In this document: positions 1 to 12,870 of the stretch, in pieces | How positions within the stretch are numbered: position 1 is the first letter of the stretch | Layout: the number at the start of each line of letters is the position of its first letter | NCBI GenBank assembly: GCA_030770535.1 | Contig: JASVEC010000014.1 | Location: 558,001-622,000 of the forward strand | Length of the DNA stretch: 64,000 bases | Source of the DNA: Batkoa obscura | Lineage: Eukaryota > Entomophthoromycota > Entomophthoromycetes > Entomophthorales > Batkoaceae | Reading direction: 5' to 3' | The notes under the pieces: generated by a model | What the model saw: only the letters and a program-made list of their open reading frames with translations | The model's database searches: none | What the model was told of the DNA's origin: nothing | Translations under genes and position numbers: made by a program

Positions 1-520
1 GCGCCAAAACAGGGAAAGCAGTAATAGCCATAGCAACACCTAAGAATAGAAGATAAACACCGAAGGAAGCAGTTTTAGTTTCGGGCTCAGTAATGTTATA
101 AAGAGCATAAGAGACGGCAGCACCACAACCAAATGGAACAGCCATACCAGCTAATGAAATAACAAAACTTTTACGAATACTTTCTTTTAGCATACGAGGA
201 TCTAGTTCTAAACCTACTAAAAATAAAAATAAAACTAAACCAAAATTGGAAACGAGATTGATAAATGGTAATGAATCTTTTGGGAAAATGGCATCTTTAA
301 AACCGGGGATTTTACCCATAGCAGTGGGACCAAGTATAATACCACCAATAATTTCGGCAATTACACTTGGTTGTTTAAGTGGGGATAATATAAATTTAAT
401 TAGTCGACACATTAATATAATAATTAACATTTGGATAATAAAAGTTGGTAAAGGATTTGCGGTTGTAAATACGAAGGGATTAGACCCAGCTAAAATACCA
501 GCACCATGAGTAGCAGCCAT
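1..520 (-). CDS. Kha1-type cation/H+ antiporter, N-terminal part
   Basis: Monovalent cation:proton antiporter of the CPA2 family (yeast Kha1, plant CHX), expected in endomembranes to exchange K+ for H+. Only the first 173 residues lie in the window; the gene runs off the left edge. The reading frame is open with no intron seen. The protein starts MAATHGAGILAG, followed by membrane segments and the family signatures PSVIAEIIGGIILGPTAMG (around residues 50-70) and LFLFLVGLELD (around residues 95-105), which are typical of Na+/H+ exchanger domains. The start codon at 518-520 is the first ATG and gives the short extracytosolic N-terminus usual for Kha1. Family assignment is strong; which cation it moves cannot be seen. 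Confidence 0.88.
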   Translation of the reverse strand, partial: MAATHGAGILAGSNPFVFTTANPLPTFIIQMLIIILMCRLIKFILSPLKQPSVIAEIIGGIILGPTAMGKIPGFKDAIFPKDSLPFINLVSNFGLVLFLFLVGLELDPRMLKESIRKSFVISLAGMAVPFGCGAAVSYALYNITEPETKTASFGVYLLFLGVAMAITAFPVLA

Positions 521-2246
521 ATTTTATATATTTTATAAATTAAATTTGATTAGTCTAAAGGGTATATTTTTATTAGTTCAAGAGTATGATTTAATATACA
601 AATATTCAAGTTAAATTTCTTTTATTTTATAGCTTATTTGGAGCTTTTATACCTTTGTTTTCAGGGAGGGTTATTATCTAAGAATAAAACAAATAACCAT
701 AAAAGCGTACAGTGTTTATTCTCCTCTTTTCTACATATAGTAAACTTGAGCTTTTATCATATAAAGTCATTTGATAGTAAGGTCAATAAGGAACATTCGT
801 ATATATGAGAACCAGTTAAAAAACAATTGCTCACTTTGTTACAATGAGGTCTTTGAAATAAATGATTTGTTATTTGTAAAATTTTAAGAGGAGTAACTTT
901 ATCAAAGAAGGTAATATATTATTCTAGATTTTTTGTTACATTCAGATGATGCTCATAATATTCAAGTTTCTATATTTTAAATCTAAATTAAATGCTAACA
1001 CCAAGTTGTTTTGATAACTAATAAATATGGTAAATTTTTTGATTCTTTTGCCACATGTCCTATTCGTTTGAATCAATATAATTTATTAAAAGAACAAGAA
1101 TATTTTTTTAAATCTAAATATTTAAAAGGATGTTCTACCATTTGTTAAAGACATATCAAATATTAACAAATGCTTGATATGCCATTAAGTGCTTTTTTAT
1201 TATATTGTTATTGTTATGTCTATTGTGAAATATTTTATAGATGCAGGTGATTTATTAATTATAAGGTAACCCCTTTATTTAGAACTTTTTTTTAAGATTT
1301 ATAGCTTGAAACGTATTCTTAATAAAGATACAAATGTTTGTGTAATACATTTAATTGCTTGATTAACCTATTATATAAAATGATTAACCAATAATTGATT
1401 CTTTTTGATCATATAATTCACGAAAATTCGATACTGAGCATAATATAATGTATTTGTAATACAAATACATTAATAAAAGTAGGAAACTTTTACGTTACAC
1501 TTACAACTTTTAATATACCCAAACATTTGTATTAATTTTACATCTTAATGAAACTAGATCCTCTTTTAACCTTCTATAAATTCATACTTATTCAAAACAT
1601 CTATTTTCATTGAATAAGCTAATAGTACTTAAATAAATCTATAAATGAATTATTATTTTTTTATAAAAATTAACAATTAATAAGGGTTCCAAAATCTCAA
1701 ATATATGGTAAATTGTTGAATTAAATATGCTTAGAGAGCGGCCAAATGTCAAGAACAAATTAATTGAAAACTTAAATTGCTTTTCCCGATTTATTAGCTT
1801 TTATCAAATTAAACACGTTGATCTATTTTATTCTCAAAAGGCGGCCAAATTGTTATACCATTTTTTATACCTAACCATCCCCAAAAGTCCAGAATTGTAG
1901 CCAAATGTTCAAATTTTTGTTCGGTTTTATCAGTGAATTAAGTTTCCACTGATATTTATAATGACTTTTTTTCAGTAAAGTTAGTCATTTCATATGTATA
2001 ATTATTGGTATTTGAATTCTGAATTTTTTAAATACCATAGCATCCATTCATTTATGCATTATATATTATATTTTATTTTACTTTAAATAGCTATTCTATC
2101 AATTTTTGCTTAAAAATTAACTAAGGTTCTTTAATTAGTAATGTTCTTATGAATGAATCCTTTTGCTTATTCAACTCATTAGAAAGTTGCTTTTATCGAG
2201 CATTATTTGATTATAGATTTTTTGCATAAATTAAAATTTTAGTATG

Positions 2247-2282
2247 TTATTTATCTATTTATCTATTTATCTATTTATCTAT
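2247..2282. repeat. Microsatellite, unit TTTATCTA
   Basis: Four tandem copies of an 8-base unit (TTTATCTA), read directly from the sequence. It lies in non-coding DNA and has no visible function. Confidence 0.9.
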
Positions 2283-2807
2283 AATAAATATTTAAATGAA
2301 TTACTTTTTCTAAATCATTGACTCAGTATTTCAAACTAAATCAAATTTTTGTATAAAGTCCTAAATTCTTATAGTAGATAATATTTTATTTTAATTTACA
2401 AAAAAACAAATATAGATTCAAAGTTTTTAATAACCTTATCAGGTTGGAGAGGTAGAGTCATTCTTAATAAGGATCCTATGGTATCAGTGCTTCTGTTTCG
2501 AATTTCATTATTTGACTCTTGCAAATAATGTTAATATTGCACTAACATCTTTACTTTTTTTTATAATAAATATAGCCTAGGAATAGAATTTTTGAATAAA
2601 ATGTTTAATAATATCTATTTAAGCTCTATAGTTGTATGTCTCTGTTTTTTAATTTTTTTGATTGGAGTATAATTTTCTTAGAAAAACACTGCTCACTGCA
2701 AAAAGCAATGTTTATAGTTGCAGTCAATTACCTTCACCAAAAGCAATGGTAAAAAGTAGATATTATAAAAAAACTTTATAATATTTCAGTATAATAAACA
2801 ACTTAAT

Positions 2808-2900
2808 ATATAGGGATGTTTTTTATAGTTTCATCACTTTTTTCATTTTCTAAGCGCTATTTGAGTGAAAAGAGTGTTAATAAAATTGTTAACCTATTTT
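2808..2900 (+). mobile_element. Fold-back MITE, copy 1 (degenerate 3' end)
   Basis: Starts with TATAGGGATGTTTTTTATAG and has the family core TAAGCGCTATTTGAGTG. The right terminus has drifted away from the consensus CATCCCCATA. Same orientation as the copies at 11.5, 12.0, 43.5, 43.7, 44.0 and 61.7 kb. Confidence 0.75.
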
Positions 2901-3970
2901 TGTTTGAAATGTGTTAGTTTTAAGTGTATAATTGTTTAAAATTATATTTAAATCAGTAAATTTAAAAGGATCTAACAAGATAAAAGTGGGATTAATATAA
3001 TATCTTTAAAAGAGATAAAAGACAAAATAAAGCTTATTTTATTTTTATTTTTTAAAAAGTCTTTACATTGAATAAGAAAAAAAATATAAAGTTAAATGAT
3101 AATAGAACTTACTAAGTAGGTCAAGCTGTAAAGGGAGATATGATTAATTAAAATTCAGAATTTAGAGTTAATAAAACTTTGTAAATTAAATACAATAATA
3201 AAGATATAATAATAAAATCAGGAAAAGTAAACATATAAATTAAAAGAAGATAGTATATAAAATCAGAGAAAATATTTCTATTTTAAATCATGTATTTCTA
3301 AAATAATACAATATAGGCAATTAAGTTGATAGATAGACAACAAAGTAGGCCTCTATTAGACGTTAACTTTGATTTTATTTAATGAGAAGCTTAAAAATGA
3401 AGTGCATTATTTTAAACTAATGGCTCAAATTTTTTAAAAATTTTTTTATTCATTGAGAAAAACACTCAAATTAAAAATAAAGTTTCATTTAAATTGAATT
3501 AAATCCCAAAGCCACTGATTATTACATCACCATTAGTCGATTTCACTAAGAATTCGCGAATAATAAAGTTACTAAGAATTTTAGTAAAAACAGCTGATTT
3601 TTATCATTCGATAAAAGCAATCAATATGTAGTTTATTTTTATATTTATTAAAATAAGAATTAAAATTATATTGAACATTTAAGGTTGATTAAAGATTGAT
3701 TTTAAATATTATTCAAACAAATCTATTGTTGTAAAATTCTAGCTTTAAAACATTTTTTTAACTTAACCAATAAATTTTAGAATATCTTCAATAATTATCG
3801 AACTCCACCAATCAATTAAATCTCCTTTATCCAATTTGTACCAATGACTATTATCACATGGAACTTTTGAAGTTTCTAATTTTCTAGGAACAAGAATAAT
3901 AATAATAATTAAAAACAACGGTCACCCTTTTATTATATTTAACAAAGCTAAATAACGATAAATTCGAGAG

Positions 3971-5047
3971 ATGAAATTTTTAGAAAGTGTTGATTTAGAA
4001 TATTTGAATCAAGCCTTGACTTTTGAGACTTCAGATTGTAAAGTCATTGGACGAATTGAACCATATTCTTGTAAGTAGAATTTAGTTTATTGATTCATAC
4101 AACTCATTTTGTTCAATTAATATCCATTCTCTTTTACTAGGTAAACAAACGATAGGAGACAAAAAATTATTTAAACGATTAGAGATTCAATATGTAGAAG
4201 AAAATAGTAAAAAAAAAAGAAATTTTAAATATAAATTCAAAGAAGATGGACATGAACTGGAACTTAAAAATGAGATTGAAAGTGAAATTGAAATGGAAGA
4301 TAACTCACCCATGAATTCATTTAATGGTTCAACCATCTCCCCCTTTGGTCCTATTAATTTACAAAGTTCTAGAAAAACTTTTTTTTATTTAATATCTACT
4401 TTAAATGAAACGTTTCCAGATTATGACTTTAGGTAGCTCTTTTTTAAATATTTGTTAAGAATTGAAAGTTAATCCTCCTTTTTTCTCTTTTATTGATAGT
4501 CGTCTTAAACATGATCAATTTATTAAAACAGAATCATTACAAATGGTTATGAATTCAATTAATTATACTTTAATTAGTGCAGGAGCACAAAGTATTTTAA
4601 ATCAGATTAATCTATGGGATCATATTGATTTCATGATCCAGTTAAAAGATGCAGATATTTATAGCTATGTGCCTGATTTAGATACTGATCCTTTTGCTGA
4701 ACATGGTTGTATGTAAGTTTTTAATTAATTAATATTATTGATATTAACATTAATTGATTTTTTAGTTGGTCATTTAACTATTTCTTTTTTAATAAAAAAC
4801 TAAAAAGAATTATTTATTTTACTTGTAGAGGAGTTAGGTAATTTATTATTTTAATTTTATTTAGAATAAGAACAATTTATTTTTATTTTAGTTTAAAAAG
4901 TAGGATAGATGAGGGATTAGGTTCTTCACTTACTGATGAAATATTGGAGGATGAAATGTAAGTATTTATTTAATTATTAATATTTTGTATAATTTTAATA
5001 CTATTTTTAGGATTGAGGATGATTTTATAGGGGACTTTGAATTTTAA
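3971..5047 (+). CDS. MAF1: Maf1, repressor of RNA polymerase III
   Basis: Maf1 binds RNA polymerase III and shuts down tRNA and 5S transcription under stress or nutrient limitation; TORC1 and PKA control it in yeast. Six exons (3971-4070, 4141-4432, 4500-4712, 4766-4837, 4892-4957, 5011-5047) join in frame to give 259 residues. Family marks are the N-terminal [16 protein letters not shown] (A box), [10 protein letters not shown], the stretch [18 protein letters not shown] (B box) and [15 protein letters not shown] followed by IIYFTCRG (C box), nearly identical to human Maf1. A charged, serine-containing linker around residues 70-110 sits where the regulatory phosphosites lie in other fungi. 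The C-terminus is acidic, also as in the family. All introns have GT-AG ends. Assignment is secure. Confidence 0.95.
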
Positions 5048-5744
5048 TATTTTAAAAAAATATATGAATCTATTGTTTCAATATCCTAATTCATTTTTTT
5101 AGGATAATTGAAATTTTTTTAATATATATACATTATCTTACTATCTTCCCCTTATTATACCCTATTATTCTACTATTATGTATTATTTTCAGTTTAAAGG
5201 TTCATACAATTTAATTAATCAATAATTAAACTATATGGACCTAAATAAACTTATATATTGCTTATTAACTAATAGTTAATTTTTTTATACCTCATTAATC
5301 TCCTTTTTGGTGTGGTTAAATTTATTGTTTGGTACTTTACCTCGATGTTGTCTCTGAAGATAAAGTGTGTAAGTTTCTTTCAATTTATGTTTAGAAATAA
5401 TAAACTAGGAGCTCACGTGAGGCTATATCTCGTATCATATATTCGTACCAATATAATCAAGTAAATGCAGGTATTATACAAGGGTAAGTTTTTATTTTAA
5501 TAAAGTATTTGAAATAATTTTACAACTTTGATCTATTTTTTTAAAACACTCATTTTTATTCTTTTGATTAGTTCAATCATTTATAATATAATTTATTTAT
5601 TATTGTTTTATTTCACTTTTGTTTTATTGATATTATCCTCAATTTAACCTAAATCTATTTAAATCTTATTTTATTTCTCTAAATAAATATACTTACCTCT
5701 AACTCAATAACCTTCACTTATTTCTATGTTTATATTTTATCCCT
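5048..5744. other. Convergent 3' intergenic region
   Basis: About 700 bp between the 3' ends of Maf1 and the RCC1L-like gene. A GAGCTCACGTGAGGC palindrome containing an E-box-like CACGTG lies near 5409-5423, beside some splice-like signals. No protein could be assembled from it. Confidence 0.4.
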
Positions 5745-7572
5745 TCAATTTTGTTCTTTACTAATTAATAAATTATAATAATTTCCTAAGGCAATATCTT
5801 GAATATACGATTTATCATAATTCAATGGCAATATTCTTGGTATAAAACAATGATTATTATCTTCTCCCAAACCAAGTGAACTTGTTATAGGTGATGCCAT
5901 ACCCCATATATAAGCTTCACCATTAACTAAAATAACATAAAAATAAATTAATATAATAAAATATAACTCGGAATAATTACCATTAATTGCAGCTGCTGTT
6001 CTCGGTCCTGCAATAATCTTTTGAATCCTTTTTAATCCTATCACTTCGCTTGGTATTAATGTTTCTGTTATATCCTTCCCTAATCCTAATACACCAAAAC
6101 CAACGGTAAATACTTGTCCATTTTCTATAAAAAATAAAATAAGATTTAATTTTAATAATAATAATAGTTATTATTTAATAACTTACCCGTTAGAAATAAT
6201 GAAAAACTACCGCCACTAGCAATGTCAATTATTTTTTCATTGAAATTTATAGAAAGTGGTTCAAGTATCTAAATATATATAAAATAAAATAATTTGTTAT
6301 TATTAATTAATTTAAAATAACCATGGTTTATAGATTTACTCTATCAATAATTTGACCTTGTCCACCTTGACCATATTCTGAATTACCCCAACTAAATACC
6401 TTACCTTGATCTACATAATAAATAAATGAATAAATTGATATAAATTAACTCTTACTCCTCCAGACTTTATAAATTTAATTTAATCACTTACCATTTAGTG
6501 CTAATGTACAATCATTACAACTACTAATTTTAATAATATTATGTTTATTTTCATTGAAATAGGGTATTTTAGTCGGTAAATATTTATTTTTAGGTGGACT
6601 TTCACCCAATCCTAATTGACCATCAGATCCCCAACCCATAGTATAAATATTATTATCTTCTAATTAAGTATAAAAAATGATAGTTTAATAAAAATAGCTA
6701 AAATAAAAAGACTTAAATTTAATATTGTTAAAAAAACTTACTTGTCACTAAAGCTGTATGATCCAATCCACAAGTTATTAATTTAATATCATTTAAATTA
6801 ATTTTTTGAAATTTCATTGAATAATTGACTATTCTTTGATTATCCCTTAGCTTACTACCTTCCATACCTAATTGCCCATTGTTGGAACTACCAGTGGCAA
6901 ATACACTAGATTCTAAATTGACAATTAAATAAATAAAATAAATAAATTTTTATTTTTTAAACTTACCTCCATTTTCATTTTCTATTTTAACAATACTATG
7001 TTCTCTTCCACACTGTATCGAACTGATTTTTCCTATTGGTAAATCTTTTATGAGTCCATAATCAAATTCTTCGGATGTTCGGTTTAATCCTATTTTCAAT
7101 AGAATTCTATTAATATTTATAGATAGAAGCTATAGTTTTTGAAACATAAGAGGATAATTTCAATTAAGCAAGAGGTTTATTGTAATGGCATAAATATAAA
7201 ATTACCTAATTGGCCTCGAGTATTTAAACCGAATGAAAATAATCCAAATTGTTTGCTAAAATTCTTTTCCTTTTTCTCAAAACTTATTAATCCATGTTGA
7301 AAACCTGAAGCTATTGATTTATATTCTATATCCTTCAATTAATTAATTAAATTATTTATTTATTTATTTATTAAAATTGAAATTAAAATTTTAACAAATT
7401 TGTCTTTATTTTCTTTAATTACCTTTAACTCAAGTAAGTTTAGTAACTGTGGTGTATGTAAATTGATAGAAGTGAAAGTGGAACTATTTTGAGATGATTG
7501 CACTTTATTTAAGTGTTTACCCCAACCATAAAGTTTTGTTGTGACTGAATTTAATGATAATGTGCTATGCAT
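5745..7572 (-). CDS. RCC1-repeat seven-bladed propeller, RCC1L-like
   Basis: RCC1-superfamily beta-propeller in about nine exons on the minus strand, starting MHSTLSLNSVTTKLYGWGK. The spliced protein shows successive RCC1 blades marked by LYGWGKHLN, FSFGLNTRGQLG, FATGSSNNGQLG, YTMGWGSDGQLGLGESPP, FSWGNSEYGQGG, TVGFGVLGLG and YIWGMASP, with matching SIQCGREHS, LITCGLDHTAL and IAGPRTAAAIN motifs, so seven repeats are likely. The spacing, and the GWGSDGQLG and WGNSEYGQ blocks, most resemble RCC1L/WBSCR16, a mitochondrial ribosome-assembly factor, rather than nuclear RCC1. That subfamily call is inference. The gene shares a 300-bp divergent promoter region with the calpain gene. The first intron contains a long ATTT repeat. 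Confidence 0.8.
7340..7376. repeat. AATT/ATTT-rich microsatellite in an intron
   Basis: Tandem AATT units followed by five ATTT units, inside the first intron of the RCC1L-like gene. Confidence 0.8.
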
Positions 7573-7872
7573 AGAATTTATTGAGAAGTAAGATAGAAAA
7601 GATTAAAAAGGGAAAATTATATATCAAGGATTTTAATGAGATTGATTGGTTAATAAACTAATTTTGAAAAGTGAGTAAAATGAAAAATTGATGATGCTAT
7701 TTATTTATTTTTAATATTTTAAATTAAAAAAATACTTGAATTTTTTGTGATTATTTTGATTTTAGCTTAAATCTTTAATTAATAACTTGAAAGGAAGGCC
7801 TTTGGAAAAAAGTTTAGAAAAATCAACATTATCATTTACCATACTAACAAATATACTTTTTAACCCAATCTC
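7573..7872. promoter_or_regulatory. Divergent promoter region, RCC1L-like / calpain
   Basis: Three hundred bases separate the two start codons, so both promoters must lie here. No TATA box or known motif was identified with confidence. Confidence 0.4.
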
Positions 7873-8911
7873 ATGTCTACTTTAAAATCCCGTTTATTAC
7901 AAGCGGAGGTAAAAAATACATTACTTTTCATCTCAATTCCATTCATTTTATTTTTTTATTCATCTATAGAAAAAATCCAAATTGGCATCTGATTATTTCA
8001 ATCAAAAGCAATATGAATTAGCTAAAGAAACTTATGTTGATGCTGGATTATTAGTAACAGAAAATATAAAATTAGAAAAGGATAAAAAGTTAGTTGATTT
8101 AGCTTTTAGGAAATGTAATGAATATTTAGAAAAGGCTAAGTTTATTAAAGAAAAGTTTATCGATAATAATAAAAAAGAGGAGGGAGTTAAGAAAGAAGAT
8201 GCTATAGATAAAAAAGTGGAAAATATAAATAAGACAGAGATAAAATCAAAAGTTAATATGTTAAGTAAGTAATATTAATAATTTGAATTTATTTTATTTA
8301 AACTTAATGTCTTATTAGCTGAAGAAGAAAAAAGTATATTATTAGAAAGCTCAAAAATTCATGGTCGAATTTATTTACCATATTATGAAGATAACGATCA
8401 AAAGGAATTTTTAGAATCAGAACAAGATATATTGGCTTTAAGTTATAAACAAAAAGAAAGTATACCAAGATGGATAAGTTTAAGAGATTATTTTAAAACA
8501 AATATTAAATTAATTGACAATATCAATAGTAATAATATTATTCAAAAAACAGTAACTAATTGTTCTTTTATTGCCTCTTTAATAGTATGTGCAGAATATG
8601 AAATACGATTTAAAAAAAAGATTATAAGTGAAATTATTTATCCCAGAGAAATCAATTCTACTGGTAAATATACAATTAAATTACATTTTAATGGAATTGA
8701 TAGAAGAGTTACAATTGATGATTTAGTTCCAGTTGATTTAAATAATCAATTATTAACTAGTTATTCTAAAATATATGGAGAAATATGGCCAATATTATTA
8801 GAAAAAGCATATATGAAATTAAATAATGGTTATGAATTCAAAGGTAGTAATTCATCAATTGATTTAATGGCCATTACATCTTGGATTCCAGAACAATTAT
8901 TTTTAGATCAA

Positions 8912-8957
<46 letters not shown>

Positions 8958-11442
8958 GAAACAAGGAGAAGATAAAAGGACAAGAAATAATTTGGAATAA
9001 ATTATTTAAATCCTTTTTAAACGGTTATTGTTTATTAACAATTGGATCAAAGTTTTTAACAGAAATAGAAGAACAACAATTAGGTTTAATTTCTCATCAT
9101 GCATACGCTGTTTTGGATATGAAAGCGTTTAAAGAAGTTAAACTATTTAAGGTAATTATTTATTTATTTATTATTATTATAGAATTTAAGTTTAATAAAG
9201 AGAATTAATTTATAATAGATTAAAAATCCATGGGGTTATTTTGTATGGAAAGGAAAATATTCAAATTTAGACACAATTAATTGGACATTGGAATTATTAG
9301 AATATTTTAATTATGATATTGAACAGTCAAAATTGAAGGATGATGGTAAGATTAATAATAATTAATAATTAATATATTTATATTTATATTTATATTTATA
9401 TTTATATTTATTAGGTATTTTTTGGATTGATTTAGAATCTTTATGTAACTATTTTGAAGCATTTCATATTAACTGGAATCCTAATTATTATCCATTTACT
9501 TTTATTTATCATTTGTATGTAATTTTGTTTAATAATGATACAATAATAATAATAATTAATTTTTATTTTATTTTATTATAGTAAATGGTTACCAGATATT
9601 AATATTTTAAATGATCATATTAGTTTTGGTAATTATTAATAATGATATATTTAGTATACTTAATATACTTAATATAATTTATTAGGAAATAATCCTCAAT
9701 TTAATTTAAATGTGATGGTACCTAAAGAAACAAATAATTGCATGGTATGGGTATTATTAAGTCGACATATGGATGGTCAAGATGTATTAGATTCAGATTA
9801 TTTAGCTTTACACGTATTTAAAAACTCAAATCAATTTCCAGTATATTCACATCATCAACCTTTTATTAAAGTAATTTTTGGTTTTGGTTTATCTAAAAAA
9901 TTAATTAATTGATATTTTATTTTATTTTATTTTATTTAGAGTGCTTATTTTAACCATCCACATATTCTAGTAAGAGATAGATTATTTTTATAATGAAACT
10001 TAATTTTGTTTTACTCTATTTTTTATTTTAGACTAAATTTCAACCTGAATTGGGCAAAAACCAATATACCTTGGTGGTAAACTATTTAATATAATATAGT
10101 ATTTATTGTTTTTATTAAAATCCCAATTGTTAGGTATCACAAAAAGATAAAATTAAAAAATTTAATTTTACTATGAGAATATTTAGTACAAGTTATTTTG
10201 AATTTCATAAGGTTAAAATACCCAGATTTGAAACTGAAGTAAAGAGTTATTATATAATATATACCATTATATTTTAATTTTAATTTTTTTAGATAACCTC
10301 AGAGTGGGATTTATTTTCTAGTGGTAAGACATAAAATTCACTTTATTTTTATTAGAATAATTGATCTTCATTCTAAGGTGGTAATTTAACTAACTTTGAT
10401 TTTTTTAATAATCCACAATATTTATTATCAATTAAATCAATACCTCATAATAACAATAATACAAATAATAACGTTACAATTACATTATCATGTGATTGTA
10501 ATCAACTTATTGGTTTATTGATATTTAAAGGAAAAAAAGAAGTTAATGAGTAAGTTATTAATTAGTTAATTTATAAATTCAAATTTATTTAATCTATTTT
10601 TTAAAATTTTTAGTTTAGAAACGAGGGAGATTTTGAAACAAAGTGAACCTTATTTAAATCAATTTGTACAATTAAATTCGGAAATGAATGGTAATAATAA
10701 TAATAATAATAATAAATTATTTATTTATTTATTTATTAGAATCTACTTATATAATTATACCAACAACATATTATCCAAATCAACAAGCTAAATTTCATAT
10801 GAAAATTTATAGTGATATCGAAACTAATATAAAATTATTACCAATGGAAGGTAGTGGACTATATAAAAAAATACTTTCTGGGAATTGGTTAGATGATAAA
10901 AAAGAAAGTAGTATTGAGTTAATAGTTAAAAATAATACATATTTATTGTAAGTAATATAAAAGAATAAACTGTTTTAATTTTAATGTATTAATAATATTA
11001 TTTTAATTTTAATTTAGATTAAGGTTACAAATTAAAGATATTCATAATAATTCATTATTAGGATATTTGAGAGTATTGGATGAAATGGGAAATATGATTA
11101 ATGAGAGTTTAAAATATATTCAAAGTTATCAGGTAAGTTTTAGTTTTAATCGAGGAATTTTTAACTTATTTTTTTTTTTTCAATTATTTATTTTAGGGTA
11201 TTAGATTAGCTACTAAAATTGAACAAAAATATCAAAATAGTAGTATTCATTTCAAAAATGATAATAAAAGTAAGTTGAAATTAATAATAATAATAATTCT
11301 TTTAAAATTAATTAATATCAACTAATAATAATTCTGCCTTTTAGAGATTTTTTTGAAATTTGATACCAATTTTCAAAGTTTAGCTTATTGGGATTTAAAG
11401 ATTTATTCGGATCTACCAATAGTTAGTATCAATGTTGTTTAA
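7873..11442 (+). CDS. Calpain-7 / PalB (Rim13) cysteine protease with N-terminal MIT domain
   Basis: Calpain-7/PalB protease. In fungi it cleaves the zinc-finger regulator PacC/Rim101 on ESCRT-III platforms in the ambient-pH pathway. It is split into about twenty short exons. Exon 1 gives MSTLKSRLLQAE and joins KKSKLASDYFNQKQYELAKE, an MIT-type helical hairpin over about the first 85 residues that should bind ESCRT-III. The catalytic domain shows the three active-site blocks: TVTNCSFIASL (Cys), ISHHAYAVLD (His) and NPWGYFVWKG (Asn). The rest resembles the tandem calpain C2-like domains, with PKETNNCMVWVLLSRH and HNNSLLGYLRVLDE. A run of about fifteen asparagines (AAT repeat) interrupts the protease domain between the Cys and His blocks. 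The stop TAA is at 11440-11442. The family is secure; exact borders of some small exons are not. Confidence 0.9.
8912..8956 (+). repeat. AAT trinucleotide repeat coding for polyasparagine
   Basis: About fifteen in-frame AAT codons inside the calpain catalytic domain, just after LFLDQ and before RNKEK. It probably forms a disordered surface loop and is likely to vary in length between strains. Confidence 0.92.
9376..9413. repeat. TTTATA microsatellite in a calpain intron
   Basis: About six copies of a TTTATA/ATTTAT unit inside a calpain intron, ending just before the acceptor. Confidence 0.8.
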
Positions 11443-11529
11443 ATTATAAAGCTTGTCTTTGTTTACTGAAAAAGTGATTGATTAATAAATTAATAAACAA
11501 ATAAATAATATTATTCTGTAAGATTTAAT

Positions 11530-11632
11530 ATATGGGGGTGTTTTTTTTGGTTTCATTACTTTATTTTTTAAGCCCTATTTGAGTAGAAAAGTTATTAGTA
11601 GAATTCTTAAACAAAAGAATACATCCCCATAT
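11530..11632 (+). mobile_element. Fold-back MITE, copy 2
   Basis: Begins TATGGGGGTGTTTTTTTTGG and ends GAATACATCCCCATA, flanked by TA on both sides. It has the core TAAGCCCTATTTGAGTAGAA. Confidence 0.88.
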
Positions 11633-12030
11633 AGTTTCGAATAATTTATAAACAGGACTTTAAATTGATAATATTTTTAAAAGATTGTCTTTAATTTATT
11701 ATAAATATTGAATTGTATTGAAAAAATGAATTAAATAATTGTAATAAAGAAGTGTTAATTTAATCAGTTAATGTAAAATTATAAAATAGGTTTAAAAATT
11801 CAATTATTTAATTTTAATCATTGTTAATAATTAAAACTTAAACAATTTAATATTAATAAAAAATTAGCTAATTATTGTACTTTGATAGGTGTAATCTCCT
11901 TTTTTAGATGGAAATTTCAATTAAAAATCAACAAGTAGAATTTATGGGAAGGAAGAGGGAGAGTATAACCAGAAAACTACAGTAAATTATTTTTTTTTGA
12001 GTATTTTGAAAAATAATAAGATCTAATCAA

Positions 12031-12138
12031 TATCTGGGGATGTTTTTTTTGGCTTCATTACTTTTTCCATCTTTTAAGCGCTATTTGCGTGGAAAAATTG
12101 TTAGTAAAATTCTTAAATACAAAAATACATCCCCATCT
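12031..12138 (+). mobile_element. Fold-back MITE, copy 3
   Basis: Begins near TCTGGGGATGTTTTTTTTGG and ends AAAATACATCCCCATC. The inner arms CTTTTTCCA and TGGAAAAA flank TAAGCGCTATTTGCG. This is one of the copies closest to the consensus. Confidence 0.88.
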
Positions 12139-12870
12139 ATTGTTTTAAAATAATTAAATTAAAAATTAATTATAATATATAAGCAATCCAGTATCTTTAT
12201 TTAATATTTTAATATACAAATTTTGTTTCATATCATATTAAATTTTAACATTTGACATCAAAATACTAAAGCATATAAAATGTAAATCCTAGTAGTAATA
12301 ACAAATATAAATTTCATGATAAAAAATAGCTATATAAATTCATGTCAAATATCATACTCTCAATAATAACTAAATCACTTAAATTTCCTATCTACTGTGA
12401 AATCTGGTACTCAGTGTTTGGAGTCAAGAACAGCTATTTCTAGGTTGACTACACTATAAGTCGAAAGGTCTTAGTTTATGTGACTAAGATAGACTTGAAT
12501 TACGAGGAATAGCACGTAATAGGTTACAAGCTATATAAGACAAATAGAACAGACAATATTAATGTAAAATCTACGCAAAATAATATTAAGAAAACTTAGT
12601 GGCTTTATTAAATGTTCGAGATATCAGGGAATAATTCAGTTAAAAAGCCTTGAACTACTATACTCTGTAAACTCTTTTATACCCTGAAAAGTATAAATAT
12701 CAAAATGAGAAGATAATATTCTTTGGGATGGAGCTAGAAATTCTCATAACAAATCAAACTAAGAACGTGGGATTGATTTTCTCTGAACTCAAGAACACAA
12801 CAGCTTAGGCGATTGTTATGTTATAATTAACCATGGGACTGACAAAGCGATATTTCACACTACTTCAAAA

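Larger units (their letters stand above)
521..3970. other. Intergenic stretch, no gene seen
   Basis: About 3.4 kb of very AT-rich DNA between the antiporter and Maf1. No frame or spliced chain of exons with recognisable protein similarity was found. It holds an 8-bp-unit microsatellite near 2247-2282 and one fold-back MITE near 2808-2900. Oppositely facing starts would place both promoters here. Confidence 0.5.
11443..12870. other. Intergenic DNA with two MITEs
   Basis: No gene was recognised. Two MITE copies lie at about 11530-11632 and 12031-12138. The part from about 12390 to 12870 is slightly richer in G+C than its surroundings but gives no recognisable product. Confidence 0.45.

Noticed and set aside
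8912-8956. Polyasparagine tract as evidence for Dictyostelium or Plasmodium
   Set aside because: The WOPR regulator, Mdm12/bestrophin pair, PalB and Coq1 features point to a fungus; a single repeat is weak evidence.
12390-12860. Possible LTR-like sequence with slightly higher G+C
   Set aside because: No terminal repeat pair or coding signature; it lies directly upstream of the nitrilase relic and may simply be its old flank.
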